Of a DNA stretch of 64,000 nucleotides, positions 43,686 to 52,980 are shown piece after piece. The first letter of the stretch is position 1; each line of letters starts with the position of its first letter. The stretch lies in NCBI RefSeq assembly GCF_902167635.1, contig NZ_CABHMS010000009.1, positions 124,001 through 188,000 on the forward strand, read 5' to 3'. Source of the DNA: Chitinophaga vietnamensis (GTDB lineage Bacteria > Bacteroidota > Bacteroidia > Chitinophagales > Chitinophagaceae). The position numbers and the translations under genes were made by a program. The notes below the pieces were generated by a model, which was given only the letters and a program-made list of their open reading frames with translations, had not been told where the DNA came from and searched no databases.

Positions 43686-45518
43686 ATGAAAGAAAAAAAA
43701 GAACGGATCAAGGATCGGATGCTCAAAACAGCCGCCAGGCTGTGGGGCTACCCGGATGCGGAAGTGGAAACTTCTTTCGACCCCATCGTACAACTGCTGC
43801 TGGAAGCCTGTGCCAGCGAACTGGAAAAGATATCCGGCGAAGTGGATGTATCACATGCCCGCCTGGTGGAACGCCTGGCGCAGATCATGATGCCCGAGCC
43901 CATCACCAGCAGCCAGCCCGCCTACGGCATCCTGCATGCCACCGGTACGGAAGCTGTCACCACGCTGAATGCAGACCATCAGTTCTATCATCATACCAAG
44001 AATAATAACACCACCCGCGACCTGTTCTTTTCACCGGTAGCGCAGCACCGCCTCTTCCGCGGACAGGTGCAGTACCTTGTGATCGGCAGCCGATTGTATG
44101 AAACGCGCGACAACTGGTTCAAAGAACAGATATTGCAAGGCAAAACCCTGCCGGATGCAGCACCTAACCATCTTTGGCTGGGACTGGCCATGGAAGATCA
44201 TTACACGTCGCTCGACGGTCTCTCCTTCTTCTTTGACCTCCGCAATATCCACCAGCAGGAAATGTTTTATCACTACCTGCCGCTGGCACGCCTCTACTTC
44301 AATGATGTGGAACTGCAATACAAAAGCGGCTACTACCACAGCCGTTCCGAAGTGGAAGAAGAAGTAGACAACATGGTACAAGTGGCCGTAGATAACAATG
44401 CCCGCTACAGTCAACATGTATTGCAACGTTTCCGGAAACATTTCCTCACCATCACCGGCTCTTCTGCACCGCTCAAACAAAGCAGCGGACATCCCGAAAT
44501 ATTATCGCAGATATTTGGCCAGGAAGTCGGCAGATTGCAGAAAGAGATACAGTGGCTGCGCATCGAGTTTCCTGAAGCGCTGCACCACACCTTGCTGGAA
44601 GACCTCTATTGCAGCATTAACTGCTTTCCGGTGATCAACAAAAAAGTGAATGAGCAGTCGCTGAAACTTAACCGCTATCTCAATATCATTCCATTACAAA
44701 CACCGGATATTTTCTTCGACATCAAGAAAGTGTACGACCTCGAAGGCACCGATTACTATGTGCGCAATTTCTCCACTGCCGGGCAGATGCAGGAAGGCGA
44801 GCTGGTAGTGCGTAGCAGCGGTATTGGCCGTTTCGATACGCGGGAAGCCAAAGAGATCATCGCCTATCTCATGGAAGTGATCCGTGATGAAAGTTCGCTG
44901 TTTGAAGAAGTAAAGAACGACTATGTCACCAACCGCATGCGGGAGCTACATCAGCTGATCGCCTCACTGGAAGAGCAATTGCAGCCAAGCGCCAACAAAG
45001 GCAATATCCCTTATGTGATGGTGAAGCCACGCGAAAATGCGGAATACATTTTCATCGAGTTCTATTCCACCAATGGTTCGGCGGCTAATCATATCCGCAT
45101 GGGCAGCAAATTGATGGAGTATGGTACAGTGAATGCGAAACCCAACAGCATCACCTTGCTCACTAACACCCAAGGAGGAAAGGACCGTTTGAATATAGAT
45201 GAGAAGATCAACCTGTATCGTTCACACTTGTTATCACACAACAGGATTGTGACCACGGAAGATATCAAGGCTTTGTGCCGTTTCATTTTTGGTAACGAGA
45301 TGCAATCTGCCGCGGTAAGTAAAGGCGTTGCCATGCAAAGCGGTACTGGCGCGGGTTACAACCGTACCATGGATATCAGGATACAGCTTACGCAGCCGGT
45401 GGCGAAATACCCCGCTGCCAATCTGCATTATCTGAAAGAGGAATTATTGCTCCAATTACAGGAAAGGTCTGCCAACATATTTCCATACCGCATATTCCTG
45501 AACGATGTGATGATGTGA
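43686..45518 (+). CDS. tssF: T6SS baseplate protein TssF
   Basis: This is a 610-residue protein with the TssF (VasA/ImpG) pattern: KDRMLKTAARLWG, FDPIVQLLLEACASELEKISGEVD and the LVERLAQIMMPEPITSSQPA block near residue 60-80. It is the main wedge protein contacting VgrG and TssG. Length is normal. Its last 91 bases overlap the convergent lytic transglycosylase gene on the other strand. Both reading frames are long, with clear family features, so the overlap seems real rather than an error. It ends the tssP-E-F unit. Confidence 0.92.
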   Translation: MKEKKERIKDRMLKTAARLWGYPDAEVETSFDPIVQLLLEACASELEKISGEVDVSHARLVERLAQIMMPEPITSSQPAYGILHATGTEAVTTLNADHQFYHHTKNNNTTRDLFFSPVAQHRLFRGQVQYLVIGSRLYETRDNWFKEQILQGKTLPDAAPNHLWLGLAMEDHYTSLDGLSFFFDLRNIHQQEMFYHYLPLARLYFNDVELQYKSGYYHSRSEVEEEVDNMVQVAVDNNARYSQHVLQRFRKHFLTITGSSAPLKQSSGHPEILSQIFGQEVGRLQKEIQWLRIEFPEALHHTLLEDLYCSINCFPVINKKVNEQSLKLNRYLNIIPLQTPDIFFDIKKVYDLEGTDYYVRNFSTAGQMQEGELVVRSSGIGRFDTREAKEIIAYLMEVIRDESSLFEEVKNDYVTNRMRELHQLIASLEEQLQPSANKGNIPYVMVKPRENAEYIFIEFYSTNGSAANHIRMGSKLMEYGTVNAKPNSITLLTNTQGGKDRLNIDEKINLYRSHLLSHNRIVTTEDIKALCRFIFGNEMQSAAVSKGVAMQSGTGAGYNRTMDIRIQLTQPVAKYPAANLHYLKEELLLQLQERSANIFPYRIFLNDVMM

Positions 45519-46543
45519 GGCGCTGTGCTTAACAGCTGCACATTGCCGCCGGTCTTCAACTGATCGACGGGCACGCCCTTTTTGCCTTGTGCATCGCAAA
45601 GCACGACGGAGGCCCCAAAGCCGAGGTCTACATATACACGGTCGCTCACCAGCCATCCTTTGCCGGACAGGCTGGAACTTTTTCGTATATACACCCCGTT
45701 AGCCTGCAGGTCGTCCATGAGTTGTATGCTCACCAGCTCGCCATCGCGGAAGTTATTATTGTTTTGCAGTTTGGCTGCAAACACCGCTGTGCTGGCGGCT
45801 CCGCGGGATTGCTTCCCAACGGTGATGCGGATGGAATTAAAATCTTTGGTACTTGCCACCTGTGGTTTTGCAAATACAGAACCGTTATTACTGCTTTTGC
45901 TGAAAACATTGTACCCGAATCCCGGAAGGTAGAGTTCCGGGCTTTCAAACAATTGTTTGATGGCAATGATCTTGTAAATGTATTGTGCGGTTTCGTTGTT
46001 CAATACCAGTTGGTAATAGTCGGTACTGCCCTGCCGCCGGATGTTCTTCGAAATATTACCTGATCCTGCGTTATAGGCCGCAGCCGCCAGTGTCCAGGAT
46101 TTCAGCTGGGAGTAATATAACCTGATCAGGCGGCAGGCCGCATGTGTGGCTTTGATGAGATGGTTGCGTTCATCGTATCCATTGGTAACGGTGAGGCCCA
46201 GTTCGGCCGCGGTTCCTGGCATGATCTGCCAAACACCCTGGGCGCCTGCGGCGGAAGTGGCGTTAGTCAGGCCGCTTTCCACGATAGGCAGGTATTTAAA
46301 ATCACCCGGTATCTGGTATTGCTGGAGAATAGGTTCTATGACAGGAAAATACATTTCGGCCTTGAGGCGTAATGCCGGCAGATAGCCCTGGTAGTGCAGG
46401 TTCTGCTTGATCACGTCCATCAGGCGGAAAGATACAAAGTCTCTTTCCATTGGCACCGCTTCTCCACAGAAATCTATTTGCTGTGCGGCGCCAATGTGGA
46501 TTAACAAACAAAAAAATATACCTGTCAGGAATAAGCGTTTCAT
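45428..46543 (-). CDS. Secreted lytic transglycosylase (SLT domain)
   Basis: This 371-residue protein has a signal peptide (MKRLFLTGIFFCLLIHIGAAQQ). An SLT domain spans about residues 65-185: the catalytic Glu lies in YLPIVESGLTNATSAAGAQGVWQIMPGTA in short blocks, and AAAYNAGSGNI is the hallmark loop. The rest (about 190-371) resembles a substrate-binding tail without a clear LysM repeat. It cuts peptidoglycan glycan strands, so the secretion machine can be inserted through the wall; transglycosylases with this role are known for other T6SS. It is the last gene of the tssH-B-C unit and overlaps tssF by 91 bp tail to tail. Confidence 0.88.
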   Translation of the reverse strand: MKRLFLTGIFFCLLIHIGAAQQIDFCGEAVPMERDFVSFRLMDVIKQNLHYQGYLPALRLKAEMYFPVIEPILQQYQIPGDFKYLPIVESGLTNATSAAGAQGVWQIMPGTAAELGLTVTNGYDERNHLIKATHAACRLIRLYYSQLKSWTLAAAAYNAGSGNISKNIRRQGSTDYYQLVLNNETAQYIYKIIAIKQLFESPELYLPGFGYNVFSKSSNNGSVFAKPQVASTKDFNSIRITVGKQSRGAASTAVFAAKLQNNNNFRDGELVSIQLMDDLQANGVYIRKSSSLSGKGWLVSDRVYVDLGFGASVVLCDAQGKKGVPVDQLKTGGNVQLLSTAPHIITSFRNMRYGNMLADLSCNWSNNSSFR

Positions 46544-46557
46544 AAAAACAGGCGTAA

Positions 46558-47463
46558 TTATTTCGACACCATATACTTCGGCAGTGCGCTGGCGGGCAGG
46601 TACAATGCCACGAGTTGCTTGCCGCTAGCTGGTTTCAGCACTACGATCACTTCATCGTCTTTTTTGAATTGTTTGGAAGGCACTACGATCACTTCATTGG
46701 CAGTTGATTTACCGCCTATGGTGGCAGGACCTCTTTTGTAGAGGATAGGCATACCATGCAGCTGCGCATTATCTTCTTTGTCTTTATGCAGCAGGCTTGT
46801 TTTCACGATGGTGAAAGGTTCCTTGCTATGGTTCTTGATATTAAAGCAGAAGTAGTTCAGGTTGTTGAGCGTCATGGCCTGTGCATAGCTGAGGGTTACG
46901 CCTTCCGCCTTGATCTCGTACTGGTGGCTACCTTTGCGGTCGTTGCCAAAATCTTCAGCGATCTTGCTAACGGTTACCGTATCGATGCTGATGAGGGTGG
47001 CATCATCTTCCGGCAGGTCAGGCAGTGTGGAGATTTTGTCGCCGCCAGCAGGATGTTCTGCTGGTTGTTTGCTATTCACGGCAACATCTTCCGGTTCTTT
47101 CGCAGCTGTTTTGCTGCCTTTAGGTTTGGACAAAGCGTATTTCAGTTTGCCAAGATCCGCTGTGGGCCGGAAGCTGAGGATCATGTAGTGAATGTTCTCT
47201 CCTTCGCGCACGATGAGGTTAGTAGGCCTTGGCGAGGCCACTACCGGCCGAACGAAGGCCATGTTGCCATCCACAATGCGATAGTCGTAATCTGTATTCT
47301 TGCCATCGCCGATCTGGAAGGTGCTGATGGGAGAACCGCAGGTGATCAAGGTTACAGCTCCTCTTGTTGTTAGCACGGTATCTGTGCCTGACTGGGCATT
47401 TGCCGTCAAGGCAGTGATGGTAATTAACAAACCTAATATGCCGCTGCACATCGCTTTCTTCAT
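46558..47463 (-). CDS. Secreted TraN/VirB9-like (DUF4138-type) protein in the T6SS operon
   Basis: This is a 301-residue protein from ATG 47463; an in-frame ATG at 47496 would add 11 basic residues. It has a signal peptide (MKKAMCSGILGLLITITALTANAQ). The first third (LITCGSPISTFQIGDGKNTDYDYRIVDGNM in short blocks, then LIVREGENIHYMILSF) and the word ADLGKLKYALS resemble TraN of Bacteroidetes conjugative elements (DUF4138), related to VirB9 beta-domains. The middle is low complexity; the C-terminal 130 residues look like a beta-sandwich with an LNNLNYFCFNIKNHS block. It lies between tssC and a transglycosylase gene. It could serve the membrane complex in place of TssQ or TssR. The family link is moderate. 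Confidence 0.55.
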   Translation of the reverse strand: MKKAMCSGILGLLITITALTANAQSGTDTVLTTRGAVTLITCGSPISTFQIGDGKNTDYDYRIVDGNMAFVRPVVASPRPTNLIVREGENIHYMILSFRPTADLGKLKYALSKPKGSKTAAKEPEDVAVNSKQPAEHPAGGDKISTLPDLPEDDATLISIDTVTVSKIAEDFGNDRKGSHQYEIKAEGVTLSYAQAMTLNNLNYFCFNIKNHSKEPFTIVKTSLLHKDKEDNAQLHGMPILYKRGPATIGGKSTANEVIVVPSKQFKKDDEVIVVLKPASGKQLVALYLPASALPKYMVSK

Positions 47464-47570
47464 AATATCCCGACTTTTACTTTTAAAAAACTTCATAAAT
47501 AAAGGGCTGTAGCTGTAACAGGCGTTCGGCCGGGAGCTTGTCCCAGCCGCCCTGTTGTCTGATATCGTTG

Positions 47571-48953
47571 TTATTTGTTATTGTCTTGTTCGTATGTAGT
47601 ATCCCATTCGTTCATGTCTTCGCCCTTATGGCCTTCCATTTTGATAAGGAAGTTTTTGGCCGGGAAGTACGGTTTCAGATGAATATCCAGGTGGATACGG
47701 TCTTTCTGTATCGGGTCCTGTTCAAAACGGCGGATATTAAAATCTTCAATGAGTTTATCCGGGCCGGTGATACCGTCGAGGAACCGGATGATCTGTTTCA
47801 TCAGGTCTTTGCGGGTATTGGCATTGAAGTTTTCAAACGCTCTGCGGTTGAGGAAGTCCATGAGCACCTTGGTAACGTAGTCGAATACACGCACTACAGA
47901 GTAGGTTTGCAGGCCGAGGTTATCGCCGTTGAAAAGTGTTTTGGCACTGAAGGCCATTACTTTGCCGTATTCCTTTACCATGGGGATGAGGCCCATTTTT
48001 TCCAGGCTGGCGATTTCGCTTTTCTTCAGCTCAAATCTTACGCCGTCCACTTCGTTCATGCCGCCGAATTTTTTACCGGCGGTCACTTGCGACATCAGTG
48101 TTTTGTAGATCTTTCCTGCGAGGGCGCCGGAGGGCGGCACATAGAGGTTATCCTGTTCGCCAACTTCGTCGAACTTGCCGCGGCCTACCAGCCAGTTACA
48201 GGCCATGATCACATTGGAACGGTGTATTTCGCCGCCGGTGAGGTTAGCCAGCTCGAACATCTCCATCACATCATCCGGTGCATCGAGGTGGGCAAAATCC
48301 GTTACCAGCATGGCTTTATTTTCATGCGCGATCTTCGCCCATTTTTCCAGCACCTTGTTGGAGCCCAGGTAACCCGGTATCACGAGGAGGCTGTAGTTGG
48401 TGCGGAGGTCGAGACGGTCGTAATTACTAACGAGTTCTTCGCGGATGGCATCGATAAAGCGGGTGTTATCGAGGTCTTTCAGCTGTTCCAGCTCCACGTT
48501 GATGAAAGATATGTTCTTCACCTTGTCGGACTCGGTATTTTTAAAGAACAGCGCTACGTTACGGTAGGCTTGCTCCATTTCGCGGGTTTCTGCGATTGCT
48601 TCACCCAGGTTGGTGGCTAGCACCTTATCTGCTTCTTCTGCGTGGGTGCTGCAGAAGTTCACCATATCAGGGAGTTCATTTGCTTCAGACAGCACTTTTT
48701 CCCAGATGGCCAGCGTTTTCTTGAGTTTATCGCGCTCAGTTTTTTTGGCAGCTTCTGTCAGGAAGATGTTGCGGCGTGCTTTACGCTCGGGGTTAAGATT
48801 CTGTGCGCCTTCTACAGTAGCTTCCAACAGGTCGAAGCCTCCGTATTTTGCCAGCGCTTCTATACTCTTGTTGAGGTTAACTTCCTGCTGTAATGCAGGC
48901 TGGCCGTTGGTTTGCAGCTCTTGCGGTTCCTGGTTTTTCTGTGTTTCAGCCAT
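47571..48953 (-). CDS. tssC: T6SS contractile sheath large subunit TssC
   Basis: This is a 460-residue VipB-type protein, forming the outer sheath with TssB. Family features include LPDMVNFCSTHAEEADKVLATNLGEAIAET near the N terminus, FISVE-like NISFINVELEQLKD, YSLLVIPGYLGSNKVLEKWAKIAHENKAMLVTDF in short blocks, and the C-terminal NIRRFEQDPIQKDRIHLDIHLKPYFPAKNFLIKMEGHKGED landmark region. Length is normal for the phylum. It follows tssB by 38 bp in the tssH-B-C unit. Confidence 0.95.
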   Translation of the reverse strand: MAETQKNQEPQELQTNGQPALQQEVNLNKSIEALAKYGGFDLLEATVEGAQNLNPERKARRNIFLTEAAKKTERDKLKKTLAIWEKVLSEANELPDMVNFCSTHAEEADKVLATNLGEAIAETREMEQAYRNVALFFKNTESDKVKNISFINVELEQLKDLDNTRFIDAIREELVSNYDRLDLRTNYSLLVIPGYLGSNKVLEKWAKIAHENKAMLVTDFAHLDAPDDVMEMFELANLTGGEIHRSNVIMACNWLVGRGKFDEVGEQDNLYVPPSGALAGKIYKTLMSQVTAGKKFGGMNEVDGVRFELKKSEIASLEKMGLIPMVKEYGKVMAFSAKTLFNGDNLGLQTYSVVRVFDYVTKVLMDFLNRRAFENFNANTRKDLMKQIIRFLDGITGPDKLIEDFNIRRFEQDPIQKDRIHLDIHLKPYFPAKNFLIKMEGHKGEDMNEWDTTYEQDNNK

Positions 48954-48991
48954 AATTTAGGGAGTTAGATTCTCCTGGGGAGAACAGTTAA

Positions 48992-49438
48992 TTACTTGGT
49001 GTTAAGATCTTTCAACATGCCACGGACCGCATCCAGCATCGCTTTACGGGCATCAGGATCAGCCAGCGCCGTTTTCAGGATCTTGTTTGTTTTCAGGTGC
49101 TTCATGATCTTGAGGTACTGTTCTTTTTCAGTAGCCAGGTCGTTCAGGAAAGCACTTTGTGCGGTAATACCTTTCACGCCGAAATCACCGAGGTTATGGA
49201 ATTGCAGTTTCTCTGGAACGGTACGCCCTTCCGCATCATGAAACGTTACATTCACTGCCGGTTTGAAATGTTCAAACACGTCTTCCACAGATTGAAGCCC
49301 TTCTACAATTTCGGGCTTTACGGGGGCTTGCTGGGTTAACTTTTCAGCAAACAAGGTACGGTTATGCGATATCTCCGCAATGGCTTCGTTGGCGTCGAGT
49401 TTCACCTCCGTGCCGCCAATTCCGTAATTGTCATTCAT
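48992..49438 (-). CDS. tssB: T6SS contractile sheath small subunit TssB
   Basis: This is a 148-residue VipA-type protein that pairs with TssC in the sheath. The N terminus MNDNYGIGGTEVKLDANEAIAEI is typical of Bacteroidota TssB, and FKPAVNVTFHDAEG, EKLQFHNLGDFGVKGI and an ILKTALADPDARKAMLD tail match the family, where the C-terminal part binds TssC. It lies between tssH (34 bp away) and tssC in one operon. The call is secure from both motif and context. Confidence 0.93.
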   Translation of the reverse strand: MNDNYGIGGTEVKLDANEAIAEISHNRTLFAEKLTQQAPVKPEIVEGLQSVEDVFEHFKPAVNVTFHDAEGRTVPEKLQFHNLGDFGVKGITAQSAFLNDLATEKEQYLKIMKHLKTNKILKTALADPDARKAMLDAVRGMLKDLNTK

Positions 49439-49472
49439 AGATAATCGTTTATTTAGTTATTTGATTATTTGT

Positions 49473-51926
49473 TTATTTATTGAGCACCCAGTCCAGTTCA
49501 TTATTCTTTATGTCGAGCGTAACGGTCATATCTTTCTGCAAAGTACCATCGATGATCATGCGCGACAGCGGCTTGCGGAGCTGGCTGCGGATCACTTCCC
49601 GCAGCGGGCGTGCGCCGTATTGCGGCGAATAGCCCAGCAGCGCAAGATGTTGCCTTGCTTCATCTGTAACGGTTAAACTGATCTGTTGTTGTTCCAGCAG
49701 ATGCAATAAATGTTGCAGATGGATATCGAAGATCTTTTTCACATTTTCCTGTTGAATAGGACCGAAAGGCACAATCTCGGTGAGCCTTCCGAGGAACTCG
49801 GGCCTGAAGTGGCGCGCCATCAGCTCCATCAGCTGGGAAGATGGCGGTATAACGCCCTCCTGGAACGACTTCGTAATGGTATCGCTTCCGATGTTGGAAG
49901 TGAACAATACCAGGGCGTTGGAGAAGTCGCCCGTTTTACCAAGCCTGTCATGCAGCTTGCCTTCATCCATGATCTGCAAGAAGATATCAAATACAGATGG
50001 ATGCGCTTTTTCAATTTCATCAAAGAGCACGACTGCATAGGGTTGCTGGCGGATTTTGTTCACCAGCAGGCCGCCTTCTTCATAACCCACATATCCCGGA
50101 GGCGCGCCATAGAGCAGGGCTGCGGCGTGTTCTTCTTTAAATTCTGACATATCAAAACGGATCATGCAGCGCTCGTCCTGGAACAAGAAGTCTGCCAGGG
50201 ATTTCGCCAGTTCCGTTTTACCGGTACCGGTAGGACCGAGAAAGAAGAAAGAACCGATGGGCTGTCCGGGGCGGCTCAATCCTGAGCGTGACTCAAGAAT
50301 GGCGTCGGCAACGGATTTCAGGGCATGGTCCTGTCCTACTACGCGCTTGCGCAGATGCAGGTCCATACTCACCAGCCTTTCACGTTCCTGTGATTGTATC
50401 TTGCCGAGCGGTATGCCGGTCATGGCTGCGATCATAGTAGCGAGGTCCACTGTAGATACGGTGGTTTGCTGTTGCGCTACAGATTGATCCAGCTGATCGA
50501 GCAGTTCATGCAGGTATGCCTGCAATTCCGCTGTGGTGGCTATTTTATTAACTTCTTTGGAAGTATGCAATTTGCTGGAGAGCAGGGTACCGAGTTTTTC
50601 CATCATCTGACGGTAGTACCATTGGAGATCATCCAGCAGTAAGGATTCCTTGTTTTCCAGTTCCTGCGATTCCTGCCGCAATGAGGCAGCAAGGGCGGCG
50701 CCGGTATCCTGCATCGCGCGGATAGCCGCCATGGTACGGTCGGCCAGGTTGATGGCGCTGTCGGGCAGGCTGCGTTCTTTCAGGTATCTTTTAGCAAGGC
50801 GTATCGCTTCGTGTATGCTTTCGGGTGATATCTGCAGTTGATAGAAAGATTCATATACGGGCATCACTGCGGTGAGCATGCGACTGGCCTGTGTTTCGTC
50901 GGGCTCGGACAATGTGATGGTTTCAAAACGGTGGCGCAGGATACTATCGGGCTCAATGAGCTTACGGAAACCTTCTGGTGTGGTGGCGCCGATGAGTATG
51001 ATCTCTCCTTTGCCCAGTGCGGCTTTCAGCACATTGGCGAAACCGCTGGATTGTTTGTCCAGCAAGGTATGCAGGTTATCGATAAACAGGATGTGTTTAC
51101 CGTGCTGTTTCAGTTGCTGGATAATTTGAAGGAGGCGGTCTTCCAGTTCATTCTTGTAAGCTGCGCCTGCTATGAATGCGCTATAATCCAGCGCATAGAT
51201 ATCGGTGGCCTGCAATGGAACGGGCACCTGTTTTTGCACGATGGCCCTGGCGAGACCTTCTACCAGTGCGGTTTTGCCAACGCCGCCTTCGCCGATAACG
51301 AGCACGCTGGAGCGGTCTTTTCGTGTAAGGATCTCCGTTATAGCGCGTACTTCGCCGTCGCGGCCCACTACCGGGTGGAAGCTTTTCAGCAGTTGCGGAT
51401 CGGTGATGCGGTATACATATTTGAGCGCGCCGGGTTTGATACCGTCGTGCGTTGTATTGTTATTATTATTATTGTTAGCAGCTGTTTTATTCTTTTTGCC
51501 AGCGGCCAGCAGCTGATCGCGGGTGAAAGGAAAAGTTTTCAGCTGATCGTAAGAGAAACCTACGCCGGGTGTGCAGAGAGATACGAGGAGGCACCATGCA
51601 TTGGCTTCGGGCAGATCGTTTTCCTGCGAGATGTTCACAGCTTCCTGCAAGGCGGTAGCAGCGGCTTCGTCGGGCTCCGGATCATCTGTATGACGTGGCG
51701 ATCTCGGCAGTTCGTCCAGTCTTACTTCTGCCCATTCCTCTATATAGTATACATCAATATCCCATTGTTGTAATAAAGGTACCAGTCCGGTTTCTTTATG
51801 TAAGCATGCGCGTAACAGGTGCGCGGGGGTAAACTGCGCATGGTGATATTCCTTGGCAATGGCGCTTGCAATCCTGATGGCGGACTGCAGGTCAGGGCCC
51901 ATTATGGTCATTATTGACAGGGTCAT
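49473..51926 (-). CDS. tssH: T6SS AAA+ ATPase TssH (ClpV)
   Basis: This 817-residue Clp ATPase disassembles contracted TssB/C sheath. A Clp N domain (residues about 10-150), a first AAA module with Walker A GEGGVGKT near 212 and a second with GPTGTGKT near 563, plus DEIEKAHPSVFDIFLQIMDEG and ARPLREVIRSQL at the C terminus, fit ClpV. The alternative start codons MTIMGPDLQ and MGPDLQ lie a few codons downstream. It leads the reverse tssH-B-C-traN-like-transglycosylase unit. A GAAAAACC leader motif lies 12 bp upstream. An Asn-rich run (ANNNNNNNTTHDG) near residue 153 is a variable linker. Confidence 0.95.
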   Translation of the reverse strand: MTLSIMTIMGPDLQSAIRIASAIAKEYHHAQFTPAHLLRACLHKETGLVPLLQQWDIDVYYIEEWAEVRLDELPRSPRHTDDPEPDEAAATALQEAVNISQENDLPEANAWCLLVSLCTPGVGFSYDQLKTFPFTRDQLLAAGKKNKTAANNNNNNNTTHDGIKPGALKYVYRITDPQLLKSFHPVVGRDGEVRAITEILTRKDRSSVLVIGEGGVGKTALVEGLARAIVQKQVPVPLQATDIYALDYSAFIAGAAYKNELEDRLLQIIQQLKQHGKHILFIDNLHTLLDKQSSGFANVLKAALGKGEIILIGATTPEGFRKLIEPDSILRHRFETITLSEPDETQASRMLTAVMPVYESFYQLQISPESIHEAIRLAKRYLKERSLPDSAINLADRTMAAIRAMQDTGAALAASLRQESQELENKESLLLDDLQWYYRQMMEKLGTLLSSKLHTSKEVNKIATTAELQAYLHELLDQLDQSVAQQQTTVSTVDLATMIAAMTGIPLGKIQSQERERLVSMDLHLRKRVVGQDHALKSVADAILESRSGLSRPGQPIGSFFFLGPTGTGKTELAKSLADFLFQDERCMIRFDMSEFKEEHAAALLYGAPPGYVGYEEGGLLVNKIRQQPYAVVLFDEIEKAHPSVFDIFLQIMDEGKLHDRLGKTGDFSNALVLFTSNIGSDTITKSFQEGVIPPSSQLMELMARHFRPEFLGRLTEIVPFGPIQQENVKKIFDIHLQHLLHLLEQQQISLTVTDEARQHLALLGYSPQYGARPLREVIRSQLRKPLSRMIIDGTLQKDMTVTLDIKNNELDWVLNK

Positions 51927-52587
51927 TTGGGTGATACCAGGTTTTTCAGAAACAAGTTAACAATTACAATTCAATTTTTGCTTCAGTATAGAAGCGAGGT
52001 AAAGATACAGCGAAATTATTTACGGAAATCGTGTTCCTAAAAAAACTGCGGTAACTCATCAAGTCAAGGCCATTGGCGCATTGTCATATTCAGTTATTTT
52101 TTTATTTATGACAGTATACATTGCTGGCAGGCCGCGGTGTGCCAATAGTATCTTAACTGTATAGATGAAGGCAGGTTCAAGCCGGTTTCAAGCCAGGATA
52201 AAGTATAGCTTGTCATGTTGCAAAAAACGGTAAAATAATACCAGCTGCTGCTGCTACCGCAGGAAAGAGACGTAAAGGAGAGATGAAGATACGTGATAAG
52301 TATGATAGGACCACTATCGAAAGATGTTTCACGTATAAATACGGTTTATCAAAAATAAAGAAATAAGATTGACGCAAAATCAAAGAGAATATTTATTTTC
52401 GTAATTGCCATCACAGGAGAAAAACGAAAAACCAATTTAATCCTTAAACAGGAACCCATGAGAAAAACCTTTGGTCCCAAAAGCGCCCACTGTTAACCTT
52501 TTCGAGCGGATACATATCGGCCGCTTTAACAGCACAGGAGTTTCATGGATCCGTTAATACATCCATAACGATCAAAATTATTCTTTT
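51927..52587. promoter_or_regulatory. 661-bp divergent intergenic region between tssH and the second Hcp gene
   Basis: No gene is seen here. Reverse strand: a TTTCTGAAAAACCTG motif lies just before tssH (51939-51950). Forward strand: TATTTTCG near 52394 resembles a -7 element (one mismatch to TAnnTTTG), giving Hcp2 a leader of about 185 bases. That leader holds GAAAAACC words near 52424-52433 and 52461-52469 and a 12-codon mini frame starting ATGAGAAAAACC. The remainder is AT-rich and repeat-poor. Confidence 0.5.
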
Positions 52588-52977
52588 ATGTCTTTCAAGT
52601 CTGAACTCATCATAGGCGGGAAAACAGTCAACGTGCTGGAGTGCAACTATGGTTTTTCCCAGGGCACGGATGCAGTAGGCAAGCCTAACACCATGCCTCG
52701 CGGCGGCACGATTTCCTTACTGCTGGAATCCGCCAGGGATACCGATCTCGTGCAATGGATGGTATCGCCTGATGAAAAGCGCGACGGCAGCATTGTATTT
52801 AAAAGAAGGGATCATGATTCCAGTTTGCGTACCGTCAACTTCACGGAAGGCGTATGTATCCAGTTTCATGAAAGCTATAACCACAACGGCAGCAGCCCCA
52901 TGGTCACGCATATCATCATCTCTGCCAAAGAATTGAAAATCGGTAATGTAGAATACAAAAAAAACTGGGGGGAATAA
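52588..52977 (+). CDS. tssD: T6SS Hcp-like protein, copy 2 (effector-associated)
   Basis: This 129-residue Hcp-family protein starts MSFKSELIIGGKTVNVLEC and shares the MPRGGTISLLLES core, the HxS-type middle and the late IIISAKELKIGN with the copy at 37745. It is clearly diverged from it, so it is a separate Hcp, probably specialised for its own cargo. The next gene begins four bases after its stop, which indicates translational coupling and a Hcp-effector pair. Both Hcp proteins probably use the same sheath and baseplate. Confidence 0.9.
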   Translation: MSFKSELIIGGKTVNVLECNYGFSQGTDAVGKPNTMPRGGTISLLLESARDTDLVQWMVSPDEKRDGSIVFKRRDHDSSLRTVNFTEGVCIQFHESYNHNGSSPMVTHIIISAKELKIGNVEYKKNWGE

Positions 52978-52980
52978 CTT

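Noticed and set aside
47538-48620. 360-codon frame antisense to tssC
   Set aside because: It is an antisense shadow of a certain T6SS gene with low-quality protein composition.
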